From NCBI GenBank assembly GCA_001023535.1, contig CP011020.1, forward strand, positions 5,466,509-5,530,508: a stretch of 64,000 nt of DNA. The letters are read 5' to 3'. Within the stretch, counting starts at the first letter, position 1, and every line of letters starts with the position of its first letter. Shown here one piece after another: positions 26,786-34,861 of this stretch. Below the pieces are notes generated by a model. It made no database searches. It had not been told where the DNA came from and was given only the letters and a program-made list of their open reading frames with translations. The translations under genes were made by a program, and so were the position numbers. This DNA comes from Pseudomonas chlororaphis (lineage in GTDB: Bacteria; Pseudomonadota; Gammaproteobacteria; Pseudomonadales; Pseudomonadaceae).

Positions 26786-27377
26786 TGGTCCGCAACACAC
26801 CGTTCATCAGTAAAGTCGTGAACTCGTTGATATCCCCCTCTACTTCCAACTGCTCGGTCAACAACCTGTACCAGCAGAACCCGAAGATCATGTCCAACAG
26901 CAATTCACGGGACGTGTCCTTGGGCAGCTCCCCTTGTTGAATGGCGTTTTCCACCAGCTTGCGAGGCAATTCCCTACGCCGTTCCATGAATTCATCTTTA
27001 AGTTTGGGCAGCGTCGTGGGGTCGAGCTGGGCTTCAGCGATGACACATCGAAAGGCTTCCCCGCAAATCGTTTCCCGCCAGACCTTCCAGAGATTGAGCA
27101 ACAGAAAATTAAGGTTTTCCTTGAAGGAACCTTTATCCGGCTCCTTGCGAATCTGCTCGCTTTCGCTCTCGTAGACCTCGGCTATCAACGCCGCCTTGTT
27201 GCCCCACCATCGATAGATTGTCGGCTTGCTCGCTCCGGCGCGCCGAGCCACAGCCTCGATGCTCAACCCTGAATAACCGCACTCCTTGAGGGTTTCTATG
27301 GCAGAGATGATGATCGCTTTGTGCGTGTGTGGGCTCCTCAATGAGCCAATGGAGCTCCGAGACGGTTTACGGGCCAT
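26769..27377 (-). CDS. phlF: TetR-family repressor PhlF of DAPG synthesis
   Basis: A 202-residue TetR repressor. The opening (MARKPSRSSIGSLRSPHTHK) and the HTH region (SIEAVARRAGASKPTIYRWW) match PhlF as I remember it. PhlF binds an operator downstream of the phlA promoter and is released by DAPG. The last residues (after LLMNGV) differ from the better-known PhlF versions. GGAG lies about 10 nt before the ATG. It is divergent from phlA across a 416-bp control region containing its exact operator. Confidence 0.97.
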   Translation of the reverse strand: MARKPSRSSIGSLRSPHTHKAIIISAIETLKECGYSGLSIEAVARRAGASKPTIYRWWGNKAALIAEVYESESEQIRKEPDKGSFKENLNFLLLNLWKVWRETICGEAFRCVIAEAQLDPTTLPKLKDEFMERRRELPRKLVENAIQQGELPKDTSRELLLDMIFGFCWYRLLTEQLEVEGDINEFTTLLMNGVLRTTSAAV

Positions 27378-27445
27378 AATTCAAAATCTCCAATATGGCG
27401 CTTGACAAAAGAAAAGCAGGGTATAGGATTCTCTCGAAAAGCAAT

Positions 27446-27462
27446 GAAACGGATCGTTTCGT
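27446..27462. promoter_or_regulatory. Second PhlF-like operator
   Basis: The sequence GAAACGGATCGTTTCGT shares the core ACGGNNCGTTTCGT with the canonical PhlF operator 120 bp further on; only the two central bases differ. GAAACGGATCGTTTC is itself a near-perfect palindrome. It lies just after the candidate phlA promoter and beside the candidate phlF promoter, so it could serve autoregulation. Confidence 0.5.
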
Positions 27463-27569
27463 TTTGTATGATTATTTGATCTCGACTTCTGCTTAACCGC
27501 GCACCTCGGTAGCGGTATGCACCGCATTGTGGAAAGAAAAGGAGAGAATAGTCATAAATTTTTAATGCG

Positions 27570-27599
27570 ACCTTAACGATACGGTACGTTTCGTATCAT
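27570..27599. promoter_or_regulatory. Canonical PhlF operator (phO)
   Basis: The 30-bp segment is the reverse complement of the well-known PhlF operator as I remember it, containing GATACGGTACGTTTCGTATC. It lies about 195 bp upstream of the phlA start and downstream of the candidate promoter, matching the published picture in which PhlF blocks elongation or clearance from a downstream site. Confidence 0.92.
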
Positions 27600-27793
27600 A
27601 CATAATAAAAAGGAGATAATAAACCCATCGCTCATCAGTGGAACGCCAGTTTTTTCCACTGAAGCCCCCGGTTTACGGGCATAGGACTGCCAATGACACT
27701 TTGCGGGCACCATTAGATAGTTTCTAAATATTTCATGCATCCGTCACGGCCACGCCGCTGGCAGGTGGAGAAAGGAATCTGGAGGAAGTACAC

Positions 27794-28876
27794 GTGAATA
27801 AAGTAGGAATTGTGAGCTATGGCGCAGGCATTCCGGTGTGCCGTCTCAAAGTGGAGGATGTGATCCACGTATGGAAGAACACTGACCTGAGCCTGGTCAC
27901 AAACCAGCTCGGTGTCATTGAAAGAGCCGTCCTTCAACCCGACGAAGATGTCATCACCCTCGGCGTACTCGCCGCTCAACGCGCGCTGGACAAAGCGCCC
28001 CTCTCCCACCTGGATGCCCTTTACCTCGGCACATGCACCAACCCGTATGACTCTCGCGCATCCGCGTCGGTCATCCTGGAAATGCTCGGCTGCGGCTACG
28101 ACGCCTTCTGCGCAGACGTACAGTTTGCCGGCAAGTCGGGCACCAGCGCCCTTCAAATCGCCTACGCCCTGGTGGCTTCGGGCATGAGCGGCAACGCCTT
28201 GGCCATTGGCGCCGACACGATCAACCGCAACACCGCCCCCGGCGACCTGACAGAGTCCTATGCCGGAGCAGGAGCGGCCGCCTTGCTGCTGGGCACTGAA
28301 AACGTGATCGCGCAATTCGACGCCAGCTTTTCCTGCGCGGCGGATATCGCGGACAACATTCGTCCCCAGGGTGATCGTTACATCCGTTCCGGGATGGGAT
28401 TGGGCTCCGACAAAAACAGCATCGGCCTGGAAGAGCAGACCCACCGCGCCGCATCGGGCCTGATGACCAAGATGAAGCGGCAGGCCGGCGATTTCGACTA
28501 CGTCGTCTTCCAGCAGAACCTGGTGTCGACGCCCTTCTCCCTCGGCAAGGGCCTGGGCTTCACGACAGCGCAGATCGAGCCGGGCATCTATGCCCAGAGT
28601 GTTGGCGATACCGGCGCGGCGAGCCCTTTGCTGGGCCTGGTGAACATACTGGATCGAGCGCGACCCGGTGAGAAGATCCTCATGGTGTCCTACGGATTTG
28701 GCGCGGGTAGCGATGCGATTGCCTTGACGGTGACGCCTGCCATCGAAGCCTACCAAAAGACCAACGTCCCGCTGCGCACGCTGCTGGAGGATAAGTATTA
28801 CGTGGATTACGGGACGTCGATCAAGTACGAATTCAAGTACTTGCGACCTGACTATGCCCTGACTGCCTACCTCTGA
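27794..28876 (+). CDS. phlA: PhlA, subunit of the DAPG acetyltransferase complex
   Basis: A 360-residue KAS III/thiolase-fold protein beginning with GTG at 27794, preceded by GGAGGA. With PhlB and PhlC it forms the complex that makes monoacetylphloroglucinol and DAPG from phloroglucinol. At the position where KAS III enzymes have the nucleophilic Cys (DV..ACxG), this protein reads [13 protein letters not shown], with no Cys, consistent with a structural rather than catalytic role. It is the first gene of phlACBDE, spaced 30 bp from phlC. The GGA-rich ribosome-binding site fits control by RsmA/RsmE. Confidence 0.96.
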   Translation: MNKVGIVSYGAGIPVCRLKVEDVIHVWKNTDLSLVTNQLGVIERAVLQPDEDVITLGVLAAQRALDKAPLSHLDALYLGTCTNPYDSRASASVILEMLGCGYDAFCADVQFAGKSGTSALQIAYALVASGMSGNALAIGADTINRNTAPGDLTESYAGAGAAALLLGTENVIAQFDASFSCAADIADNIRPQGDRYIRSGMGLGSDKNSIGLEEQTHRAASGLMTKMKRQAGDFDYVVFQQNLVSTPFSLGKGLGFTTAQIEPGIYAQSVGDTGAASPLLGLVNILDRARPGEKILMVSYGFGAGSDAIALTVTPAIEAYQKTNVPLRTLLEDKYYVDYGTSIKYEFKYLRPDYALTAYL

Positions 28877-28906
28877 TTTCTATCTATCCAGCAAGGAGCA
28901 CCTTCT

Positions 28907-30103
28907 ATGTGCGCACGACGCGTTGCTATCGTTTCGGCTGCCTATACCCCCAAGCCCGGCAGCTCCCGAGTTCGTCAGACCTTTAAAGAGATGATCGTCG
29001 AGTCCGCCTACCAGGCACTCAACGCCATCAAGATGCATCCCCGCGAGCTTCAGGCGGTCGCCTATGGCTACCACGGTGAAGGCATTTCCGAGTACGGCGG
29101 CCTGGGCCCGACCATCTCCGATGCCCTGGGCATCAGCCCTGCCCCGACGTTCATGAGCACTGCCAACTGCACCAGCAGTTCGGTGTCCTTCCAGATGGCC
29201 CACCAGATGGTCGCCTCAGGTGAATACGACATCGTCCTGTGCGGCGGCTTTGAAAAAATGACCGATCACTTCAACTACGCCGAATACATCGGCTCCAGTA
29301 CGGAGTGTGAGTACGATTACTTCCTGGGGATTTCACACACCGACGCCTTCGCCCTGGCGACGGCCGAATACTTTGAAAAATTCGGCTATGCGGGACGTGA
29401 AGCGGATGTCCTGGCCACGTTTGGTCGGCAGATGCGCATCTATGCCCACAACACCCCCACCGCGACCCGCTTTGGCGTGCCGATTCCGTCCCTGGAAACC
29501 CTCAAGAACAGCGAGGCCTGCGGCTCGATGCTGGCCTGGGGCGAGGCCAGTGGTTGCGCGATCCTGGTGGCCGAACACCTGGCGCATCACTACACGAGCC
29601 AACCGGTGTTCATCCGTGGCTGCGCCTACACCGGCGTGTCGCATTACTTCGGGACGCGTTATCACAACCCGACCCTGAAACACGCGGGCCTGCCGAAAGA
29701 CGTGGGCATGGCGGTTTCCGCCAACTCCATTGCCTGTGCCGAAATCGCGTACAAAAAAGCCGGCATCACCGCCAAAGACATTGACGTGGCACAGGTCTAC
29801 GACTTGCTGGGGGCGGGCCTGATCCAGATGGAATCGATGGGTGTCTGCGGCCCGGGCCAGGCCGGTGACTTTGTCTTGGAAGGCGGTATCGCCCTCGACG
29901 GGCAACTGCCGTTGAACACCGATGGCGGCAATATCGGGCGCGGTCACGCTTCCGGTTGCGACGGCATCCTGCACATTACCGAACTGTTCCGACAGCTTCG
30001 TGGCGAGTCCAACAACCAGGTCAAGAACGCGCGCATTGGCGTCTCGCAAAACCTGGGCGGTTACGCCGCGCATAACAGCGTCATTGTGCTTTCCAACGAT
30101 TAA
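28907..30103 (+). CDS. phlC: PhlC, catalytic thiolase-fold acetyltransferase subunit
   Basis: A 398-residue SCP2-thiolase-like protein. The catalytic residues expected for PhlC are all present at their usual numbers: Cys88 (STANCTSSS), His144 (LGISHTDAF) and His347 (NIGRGHASG). It carries the acyl transfer to phloroglucinol within the PhlA-PhlC-PhlB assembly. AAGGAG precedes the ATG. It lies between phlA and phlB, 10 bp from the latter. Confidence 0.97.
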   Translation: MCARRVAIVSAAYTPKPGSSRVRQTFKEMIVESAYQALNAIKMHPRELQAVAYGYHGEGISEYGGLGPTISDALGISPAPTFMSTANCTSSSVSFQMAHQMVASGEYDIVLCGGFEKMTDHFNYAEYIGSSTECEYDYFLGISHTDAFALATAEYFEKFGYAGREADVLATFGRQMRIYAHNTPTATRFGVPIPSLETLKNSEACGSMLAWGEASGCAILVAEHLAHHYTSQPVFIRGCAYTGVSHYFGTRYHNPTLKHAGLPKDVGMAVSANSIACAEIAYKKAGITAKDIDVAQVYDLLGAGLIQMESMGVCGPGQAGDFVLEGGIALDGQLPLNTDGGNIGRGHASGCDGILHITELFRQLRGESNNQVKNARIGVSQNLGGYAAHNSVIVLSND

Positions 30104-30113
30104 GGAGCCGACC

Positions 30114-30554
30114 ATGTCCCTGTACCCAGAACAAATCCACCGCATGACCACCGCCAGCATGTTGCGCGAATGGCGCGAGCACGGCGGCAAGTACCGTCTC
30201 GAAGGCAGCCGTTGCCAGGATTGCGAGGAGATTTTCTTTCCTCGGCGAACCGTATGCGGCGCCTGCAACTCGATGAACGTGCAGCCGTACCGCTGCGCGC
30301 GCACCGGCACGATCCAGGTCAGTGCCCATGCTGAAAACCCCATCCTCGCCGCCATGGGCTATGGGGAAACCGTACCGCGTTTCATGGCGATGGTGCGCCT
30401 GGATGACGGCCTGGTGATTGCGTCGGAAATCGTCGACGTGGTCGACCCACGACAGGTTGTCAGCGGCGCGCCTGTCCGCATGGTAGTTCGTAAACATGTC
30501 CGAGAAAGTAACTTGGCTTGGCAATATGCCTATAAGTTCGTACTGGTGAAATAA
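30114..30554 (+). CDS. phlB: PhlB, OB-fold zinc-ribbon subunit of the acetyltransferase
   Basis: A 146-residue DUF35-type protein. The zinc ribbon uses Cys34, Cys37, Cys48 and Cys51 (CQDC...CGAC), followed by an OB-fold domain. The in-frame ORF reaches back into phlC, but the ATG at 30114 has AAGGAG in front and gives the known size. PhlB holds PhlA and PhlC together in the complex. Confidence 0.95.
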   Translation: MSLYPEQIHRMTTASMLREWREHGGKYRLEGSRCQDCEEIFFPRRTVCGACNSMNVQPYRCARTGTIQVSAHAENPILAAMGYGETVPRFMAMVRLDDGLVIASEIVDVVDPRQVVSGAPVRMVVRKHVRESNLAWQYAYKFVLVK

Positions 30555-30580
30555 CAAGCGAGTTGTCCGCCCTATCCCGC

Positions 30581-30592
30581 GTTATTAATAAC
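30581..30592. promoter_or_regulatory. Perfect palindrome in the phlB-phlD gap
   Basis: GTTATTAATAAC is a perfect 12-bp palindrome, 27 bp after the phlB stop. The phlB-phlD gap (158 bp) is the longest inside the synthesis operon and is AT-rich. It may hold a phlD promoter or a processing site. Confidence 0.3.
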
Positions 30593-30712
30593 AACAGTCG
30601 ATATTTCCGGCCTATCAGCCCGTTACTTTGATTCTGTTCTTCAGAGTCCTGCTTCGCCATTGCCTTAAACGTGTTACCTAACTCTTTATTGGCTTTAAGC
30701 CGAGGACTTGTC

Positions 30713-31762
30713 ATGTCTACACTTTGCAAACCCAGCTTGCTGTTCCCGCCACACAAGATTACCCAGCAACAAATGATCGACCATCTGGAACACTTGCACG
30801 ATGACCATCCTCGCATGGCCCTTGCAAAACGGATGATCCAGAACACCCAGGTCAATGAGCGCCACCTGGTGCTGCCGATCGATGAACTGGCGGTGCACAC
30901 CGGCTTCACCCATCGCAGCATCGTCTACGAGCGCGAGGCCCGCCGCATGTCGTCCCTCGCGGCACGCCAGGCCATTGAGAATGCCGGGCTGACCACCGAC
31001 GACATCCGGATGGTCGCCGTGACTTCGTGCACCGGTTTCATGATGCCCTCGCTGACGGCCCACTTGATCAATGACCTGGGGCTGCGGACGTCGACCGTGC
31101 AACTGCCGATTGCCCAACTGGGCTGCGTGGCGGGCGCTGCGGCCATTAACCGGGCGAATGACTTCGCCAGCCTGTCGCCGGAAAACCATGTGCTCATCGT
31201 GTCCCTGGAGTTCTCGTCGTTGTGCTATCAACCCGACGACACCAAGTTGCACGCGTTCATATCCGCTGCGCTGTTTGGCGATGCCGTATCTGCCTGCGTG
31301 ATGCGCGCCGACGATAAGGCGCCTGGATTCAAGATTGCCAAGACCGGCTCTTACTTCCTACCGAACAGCGAGCATTACATCAAATACGACGTCAAGGACA
31401 GTGGCTTCCACTTCACCCTGGACAAGGCCGTCATGAACTCCATCAAAGACGTGGCACCCATGATGGAAGAGTTGAACTACGAGACCTTCAATCAGCACTG
31501 CGCCCAGAATGACTTTTTCATCTTCCATACCGGCGGACGGAAAATCCTCGATGAGCTGGTCCTGCAACTGGACCTTGAGCCTGGCAGGGTCGCGCAGTCG
31601 CGCGACAGTTTGAGCGAAGCCGGGAACATCGCCAGCGTGGTGGTCTTCGACGTGCTCAAGCGCCAGTTCGACAGCGGGCCCGACGCAGGTGCGACGGGCA
31701 TGCTGGCCGCCTTCGGCCCCGGCTTCACGGCCGAAATGGCCGTGGGCAAGTGGGTCGCCTGA
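30713..31762 (+). CDS. phlD: PhlD, type III polyketide synthase (phloroglucinol synthase)
   Basis: A 349-residue type III PKS that condenses three malonyl-CoA to phloroglucinol, the core of DAPG. The ATG at 30713 ([10 protein letters not shown]) follows GAGG and gives the known length. The catalytic triad is visible: Cys138 ([11 protein letters not shown]), His272 (FIFHTGGRK) and Asn305 (SEAGNIASV). It is the most used marker gene for DAPG producers. It is separated from phlB by 158 bp and from phlE by 129 bp. Confidence 0.98.
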   Translation: MSTLCKPSLLFPPHKITQQQMIDHLEHLHDDHPRMALAKRMIQNTQVNERHLVLPIDELAVHTGFTHRSIVYEREARRMSSLAARQAIENAGLTTDDIRMVAVTSCTGFMMPSLTAHLINDLGLRTSTVQLPIAQLGCVAGAAAINRANDFASLSPENHVLIVSLEFSSLCYQPDDTKLHAFISAALFGDAVSACVMRADDKAPGFKIAKTGSYFLPNSEHYIKYDVKDSGFHFTLDKAVMNSIKDVAPMMEELNYETFNQHCAQNDFFIFHTGGRKILDELVLQLDLEPGRVAQSRDSLSEAGNIASVVVFDVLKRQFDSGPDAGATGMLAAFGPGFTAEMAVGKWVA

Positions 31763-31891
31763 CACGCCGAAACCCACAGCACAAGCACCCAGCCGGGGGC
31801 ACAACTGCCCCCGGCTAGAGGTGTTTTGGTCGCAAGCACTCACCTCGCTCAAGAGGGCTTCCAAAGGGCTAAGGATAGAAGGGGAAGGAAC

Positions 31892-33166
31892 ATGGAGAGG
31901 AAGTATCTGGCCGCCCGACCTTGGGGTGGCTATGAAAGGCGCATGGTCGCCCTTTTGTCGTTGAGCTTCGGGCTGGTAGGACTGGACCGGTTCATCATCA
32001 TGCCGCTGTTCCCGGTGATCATGCGTGATCTGGCGCTGGACTATCAGGACTTGAGCCTGTTGTCGGCGATCCTGGCATTCGCGTGGGGCGGCTCGGCCCT
32101 GTTCATGGGCGCCGCCATCCGGTTGCTGGGCACCAAACAACTGCTGGTGCTGTCGATCACCCTGCTGTCGCTGTTGGCCGGGGCTTCTGCGTTGATCACC
32201 AGCCTGGTGGGCCTGGTGCTGCTGCGCGCATTGATGGGCGTCTGTGAAGGGGCCTTCACGCCCGTGAGCATCATCGTCACCGATGAAGTGTCCCAGCCCT
32301 GCCGACGGGGACTTAACCTGGGGATCCAACAAGCCCTGTTTCCCATCATCGGCCTGTGCCTCGGGCCATTGCTGGCGGGTGTCCTGCTGGAATTTTTCGG
32401 GTCGTGGCGCGCGGTGTTCGCCATCATCTCGCTGCCGGGGCTGCTCGTGGCCTGGTATCTGTACAGAAGCTATCAACCGGCCCGGGGGTCACACCTTCCT
32501 CCCATTGAGCGCCCCACCGCCAGCCAGTGGCGAACGGCCCTGGCCAGCGGCAACGTGCGGCTCAACATTGCGTTGATGCTCTGCATACTGACGTGCCAGT
32601 TCGTTCTGTGTGCCCTGCTCCCCAGCTACCTCACCGACATCCTGCACCTGAGCGATTTCTCCATGGCCATGATCATTTCCGCGATCGGCCTGGGTGGTTT
32701 TTTTGGCCAGTTGGTCATTCCCGGGCTGTCCGACCAACTGGGTCGCAAGCCCGTCGTTTCCGTCTGCTTCATGCTCAGTGCACTGCTGGTGGGCCTGCTC
32801 ATCGTCAGCCCGCCCTTGCCGTGGCTGCTGTTCCTCCAGTTGTTCTTCCTGTCCTTCATCAACTTCAGCCTGATCTGCATCACCGTCGGACCGCTGACCA
32901 GCGAATCGGTGCCAGCCAGCTTGCTGGCCACCGCGACGGGCCTGGTGGTGGGCTGCGGAGAGATTCTGGGCGGCGGCGTCGCGCCCGTGGTCGCCGGCTA
33001 CATCGCGATGAACTGGGGACTGACCGCCATCCTGTTCCTGGCGCTGGCCGGCAGCCTGACGGGCGGGGTGCTGTCGTTGCGGCTCAAGGAAGCCAACCCT
33101 GCGTTCGCCGGACGCGACGACTTCAGCCCCCTACCCGCTCACTTGACCCTGGAGGATAAGTCATGA
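31892..33166 (+). CDS. phlE: PhlE, MFS transporter for DAPG export/resistance
   Basis: A 424-residue major-facilitator protein with about 12 hydrophobic helices. The ATG at 31892 lies just after GGGGAAGGAAC. An MFS signature appears between helices 2 and 3 and again near QLGRKPVVSVCF. PhlE is thought to export DAPG and related compounds and to help tolerance. Its stop overlaps the next start (ATGA), coupling it to phlI. Confidence 0.94.
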   Translation: MERKYLAARPWGGYERRMVALLSLSFGLVGLDRFIIMPLFPVIMRDLALDYQDLSLLSAILAFAWGGSALFMGAAIRLLGTKQLLVLSITLLSLLAGASALITSLVGLVLLRALMGVCEGAFTPVSIIVTDEVSQPCRRGLNLGIQQALFPIIGLCLGPLLAGVLLEFFGSWRAVFAIISLPGLLVAWYLYRSYQPARGSHLPPIERPTASQWRTALASGNVRLNIALMLCILTCQFVLCALLPSYLTDILHLSDFSMAMIISAIGLGGFFGQLVIPGLSDQLGRKPVVSVCFMLSALLVGLLIVSPPLPWLLFLQLFFLSFINFSLICITVGPLTSESVPASLLATATGLVVGCGEILGGGVAPVVAGYIAMNWGLTAILFLALAGSLTGGVLSLRLKEANPAFAGRDDFSPLPAHLTLEDKS

Positions 33167-34086
33167 CGCATTACGTGATGTTACTGGACGCTCCCGAGCC
33201 GCAACGCGGCCTTGGTGTGTTCGATTTCAAATCCGGGCAGAGCCTGGAGGTGCGCCCATCGCAGGGCAACCTGTACGAAGCGCTGACCCACTGCGCCCAG
33301 GGAAACCTGGATTGGGAAACCTACCTCAAGGAGCAGCCCTCGACCCCCTATCCGCTCACGTCCGCCGCGGTGAAATACCGGCCACCGCTCATGCCCGATA
33401 GCAACCTGGCGGTGCAGCTCAGCGAAGTCACCCTCTGCACCGCCAAGACAGAGCAAGCCTGGTACTACAAAGGTAACGGACGCCTGCTCAGGACGGATGG
33501 CGATCCCCTGCAGGTGCCTTACCATGCCCAAAGCATCAGCAGCGAGCCGTGCATCGTCTGCCTCTACTGGGTCGATCACTTTGGCGCGCTGCGCTTCATG
33601 GGCTTCACCCTCGGCAACGACCTCCACGATCACGTGCTGCACGGCCGTGATGCGATTTCTTCGGCACAGGCCCGCCTGCGCACCTGCGCCGTGGCCCCGG
33701 CATTGATACTGGGAGAAATGCAGGCCGACCTGGCCATCAACGTGCAGGTGGAACGCGACGGCCAGCCACTGGCAGCCAGTCACCATCGAATGAGCTTGCA
33801 TGGTTGGCAAAGCCTGCGTCGATACTCGCAGGCGTTCCTGGAGAAGCATGAGCAGTTTCTCGAACCCGGCCTCGTCCACTACGTCTTCCACAGCTTGAGC
33901 CACCGCACCACCCAAGTGTCGCTTCAGCACGGTGACTGCCTGAGCATCGACTGCCCTGAGCTGGAATTGACCCTGCGCAATCAGATCGTCGAAGAAGAAC
34001 TCGCGGCACTGTTTCCCTTGCCCGCGCGGCGCGCACCGCACAGCCCGTGCATCGACCTGCCCTTGTCGGCCCCCAGGAAGTCCTGA
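33163..34086 (+). CDS. phlI: PhlI-like protein with FAH-type fold
   Basis: A 307-residue protein placed where phlI is described in complete DAPG loci. It has no assigned function. The segment FGALRFMGFTLGNDLHDH resembles the GYxLGNDVxxR region of fumarylacetoacetate hydrolase-family enzymes, which act on acylpyruvates and similar beta-dicarbonyls. That would suit an acylated phloroglucinol-related substrate. It overlaps phlE by ATGA. The gene symbol rests on synteny and memory; the fold call is by motif only. Confidence 0.7.
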   Translation: MTHYVMLLDAPEPQRGLGVFDFKSGQSLEVRPSQGNLYEALTHCAQGNLDWETYLKEQPSTPYPLTSAAVKYRPPLMPDSNLAVQLSEVTLCTAKTEQAWYYKGNGRLLRTDGDPLQVPYHAQSISSEPCIVCLYWVDHFGALRFMGFTLGNDLHDHVLHGRDAISSAQARLRTCAVAPALILGEMQADLAINVQVERDGQPLAASHHRMSLHGWQSLRRYSQAFLEKHEQFLEPGLVHYVFHSLSHRTTQVSLQHGDCLSIDCPELELTLRNQIVEEELAALFPLPARRAPHSPCIDLPLSAPRKS

Positions 34087-34123
34087 GGGTGCAAAGGGGC
34101 TGGTCGCGCGCGGGCCGAGCTGA

Positions 34124-34162
34124 AACCGTTAGGGCCATCCAGCCAATCCGGCCCTAACGGTT
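34124..34162. terminator. Bidirectional terminator at the end of the phl operon
   Basis: A perfect 13-bp stem, AACCGTTAGGGCC at 34124-34136 paired with GGCCCTAACGGTT at 34150-34162, sits between the convergent phlI and tspO genes and overlaps the tspO stop. It ends in short A/T runs on both sides and should stop transcription from either direction. Confidence 0.75.
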
Positions 34163-34594
34163 ATTGCGCCAGATGGAAAAATTCAACGCGGCGGCCACGC
34201 ACAACCAGGCCAGGTAAGGAAACAGGATCAACCCGGTGATCACGTCCAGGCGCAAGGTCAGGACCACCATGACGGCCACGACCAGCCAGAGCAGTGTGAT
34301 GATCACCAGGCCGGCGAACATCTGGTGCGCACCAAAAAACACCGGCGTCCAAAGTGTGTTGAGCGCGATCTGCGCCGCCCACAATGCGATCACGGTCTGG
34401 CTCCCCGGGATCAGCGCCAAGCGATAACCCGCCCAGGCCAGCAACAGGTAGATCACGGTCCATGCCACTGGGAACAGCCAATTGGGTGGCGTGAAGCCAG
34501 GTTTCACGAGGGACGCGTACCAAGGGCCCGGCTTGAAAATGATCCCCGTGCTCGCGGCGGCGGCACAAGCCAAGAGAAAGATGAAAAAAGTCAT
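34154..34594 (-). CDS. tspO: TspO/MBR-family membrane protein
   Basis: A 146-residue TspO with five hydrophobic helices. Typical features are GPWYASLVKPGFTPPNWLFP in the first loop, TVIYLLLAWAGYRL, and ALNTLWTPVFFGAHQM. TspO proteins bind tetrapyrroles and are often stress-linked. It converges on the phl operon across a strong terminator hairpin. Its 5' neighbour is a small uncertain Cys-containing ORF. Confidence 0.9.
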   Translation of the reverse strand: MTFFIFLLACAAAASTGIIFKPGPWYASLVKPGFTPPNWLFPVAWTVIYLLLAWAGYRLALIPGSQTVIALWAAQIALNTLWTPVFFGAHQMFAGLVIITLLWLVVAVMVVLTLRLDVITGLILFPYLAWLCVAAALNFSIWRNNR

Positions 34595-34603
34595 TGTCGA
34601 TCC

Positions 34604-34807
34604 TTAGGGCAGGCCCACTGCCTGGGCGAACAGCCAGGGGGCGGCTTCAAGAGTGGGGTACGAAGGTGCATCGCACCCTTCCCAATAAATGACTCGATCA
34701 TCGGCGCATAAATTCAATGAGGCGTCGCAATCCGGGCAGCGGCACGTCAACCGGCCTGCCGTTACCTGCAGCACTACTCGCGACCACCGGTCCAGAGCCC
34801 CTGGCAC
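34604..34807 (-). CDS. Possible small Cys-rich protein
   Basis: A 67-residue ORF with a GTG start directly upstream of tspO on the same strand (9-bp gap). It holds CRCPDC near residue 23 and a further Cys in LNLC, which could form a metal site. No convincing ribosome-binding site is visible and I recognise no family. It could be a real small gene or a chance ORF. Confidence 0.35.
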   Translation of the reverse strand: MPGALDRWSRVVLQVTAGRLTCRCPDCDASLNLCADDRVIYWEGCDAPSYPTLEAAPWLFAQAVGLP

Positions 34808-34861
34808 ATCAGGAGGACTGGACTAGAGTCAACGCTTTGCGAAGTTCAAAGGACCGACAAC

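Larger units (their letters stand above)
27378..27793. promoter_or_regulatory. phlF-phlA divergent control region
   Basis: A 416-bp AT-rich gap with no protein gene. For phlA, TTGACA at 27402-27407 with TAGGAT at 27424-27429 (16-bp spacer) is a candidate promoter. That would leave a leader of about 360 nt before the GTG start. On the other strand TTCATT-N17-TATACC, just downstream of the second PhlF-like site, could serve phlF. Two PhlF-type sites (27446-27462 and 27570-27599) lie inside. Autoinduction by DAPG through PhlF acts here. Confidence 0.7.

Noticed and set aside
29922..30113. N-terminal extension of phlB into phlC
   Set aside because: The ATG at 30114 has AAGGAG and gives the known PhlB size; the extension is out-of-frame phlC sequence.
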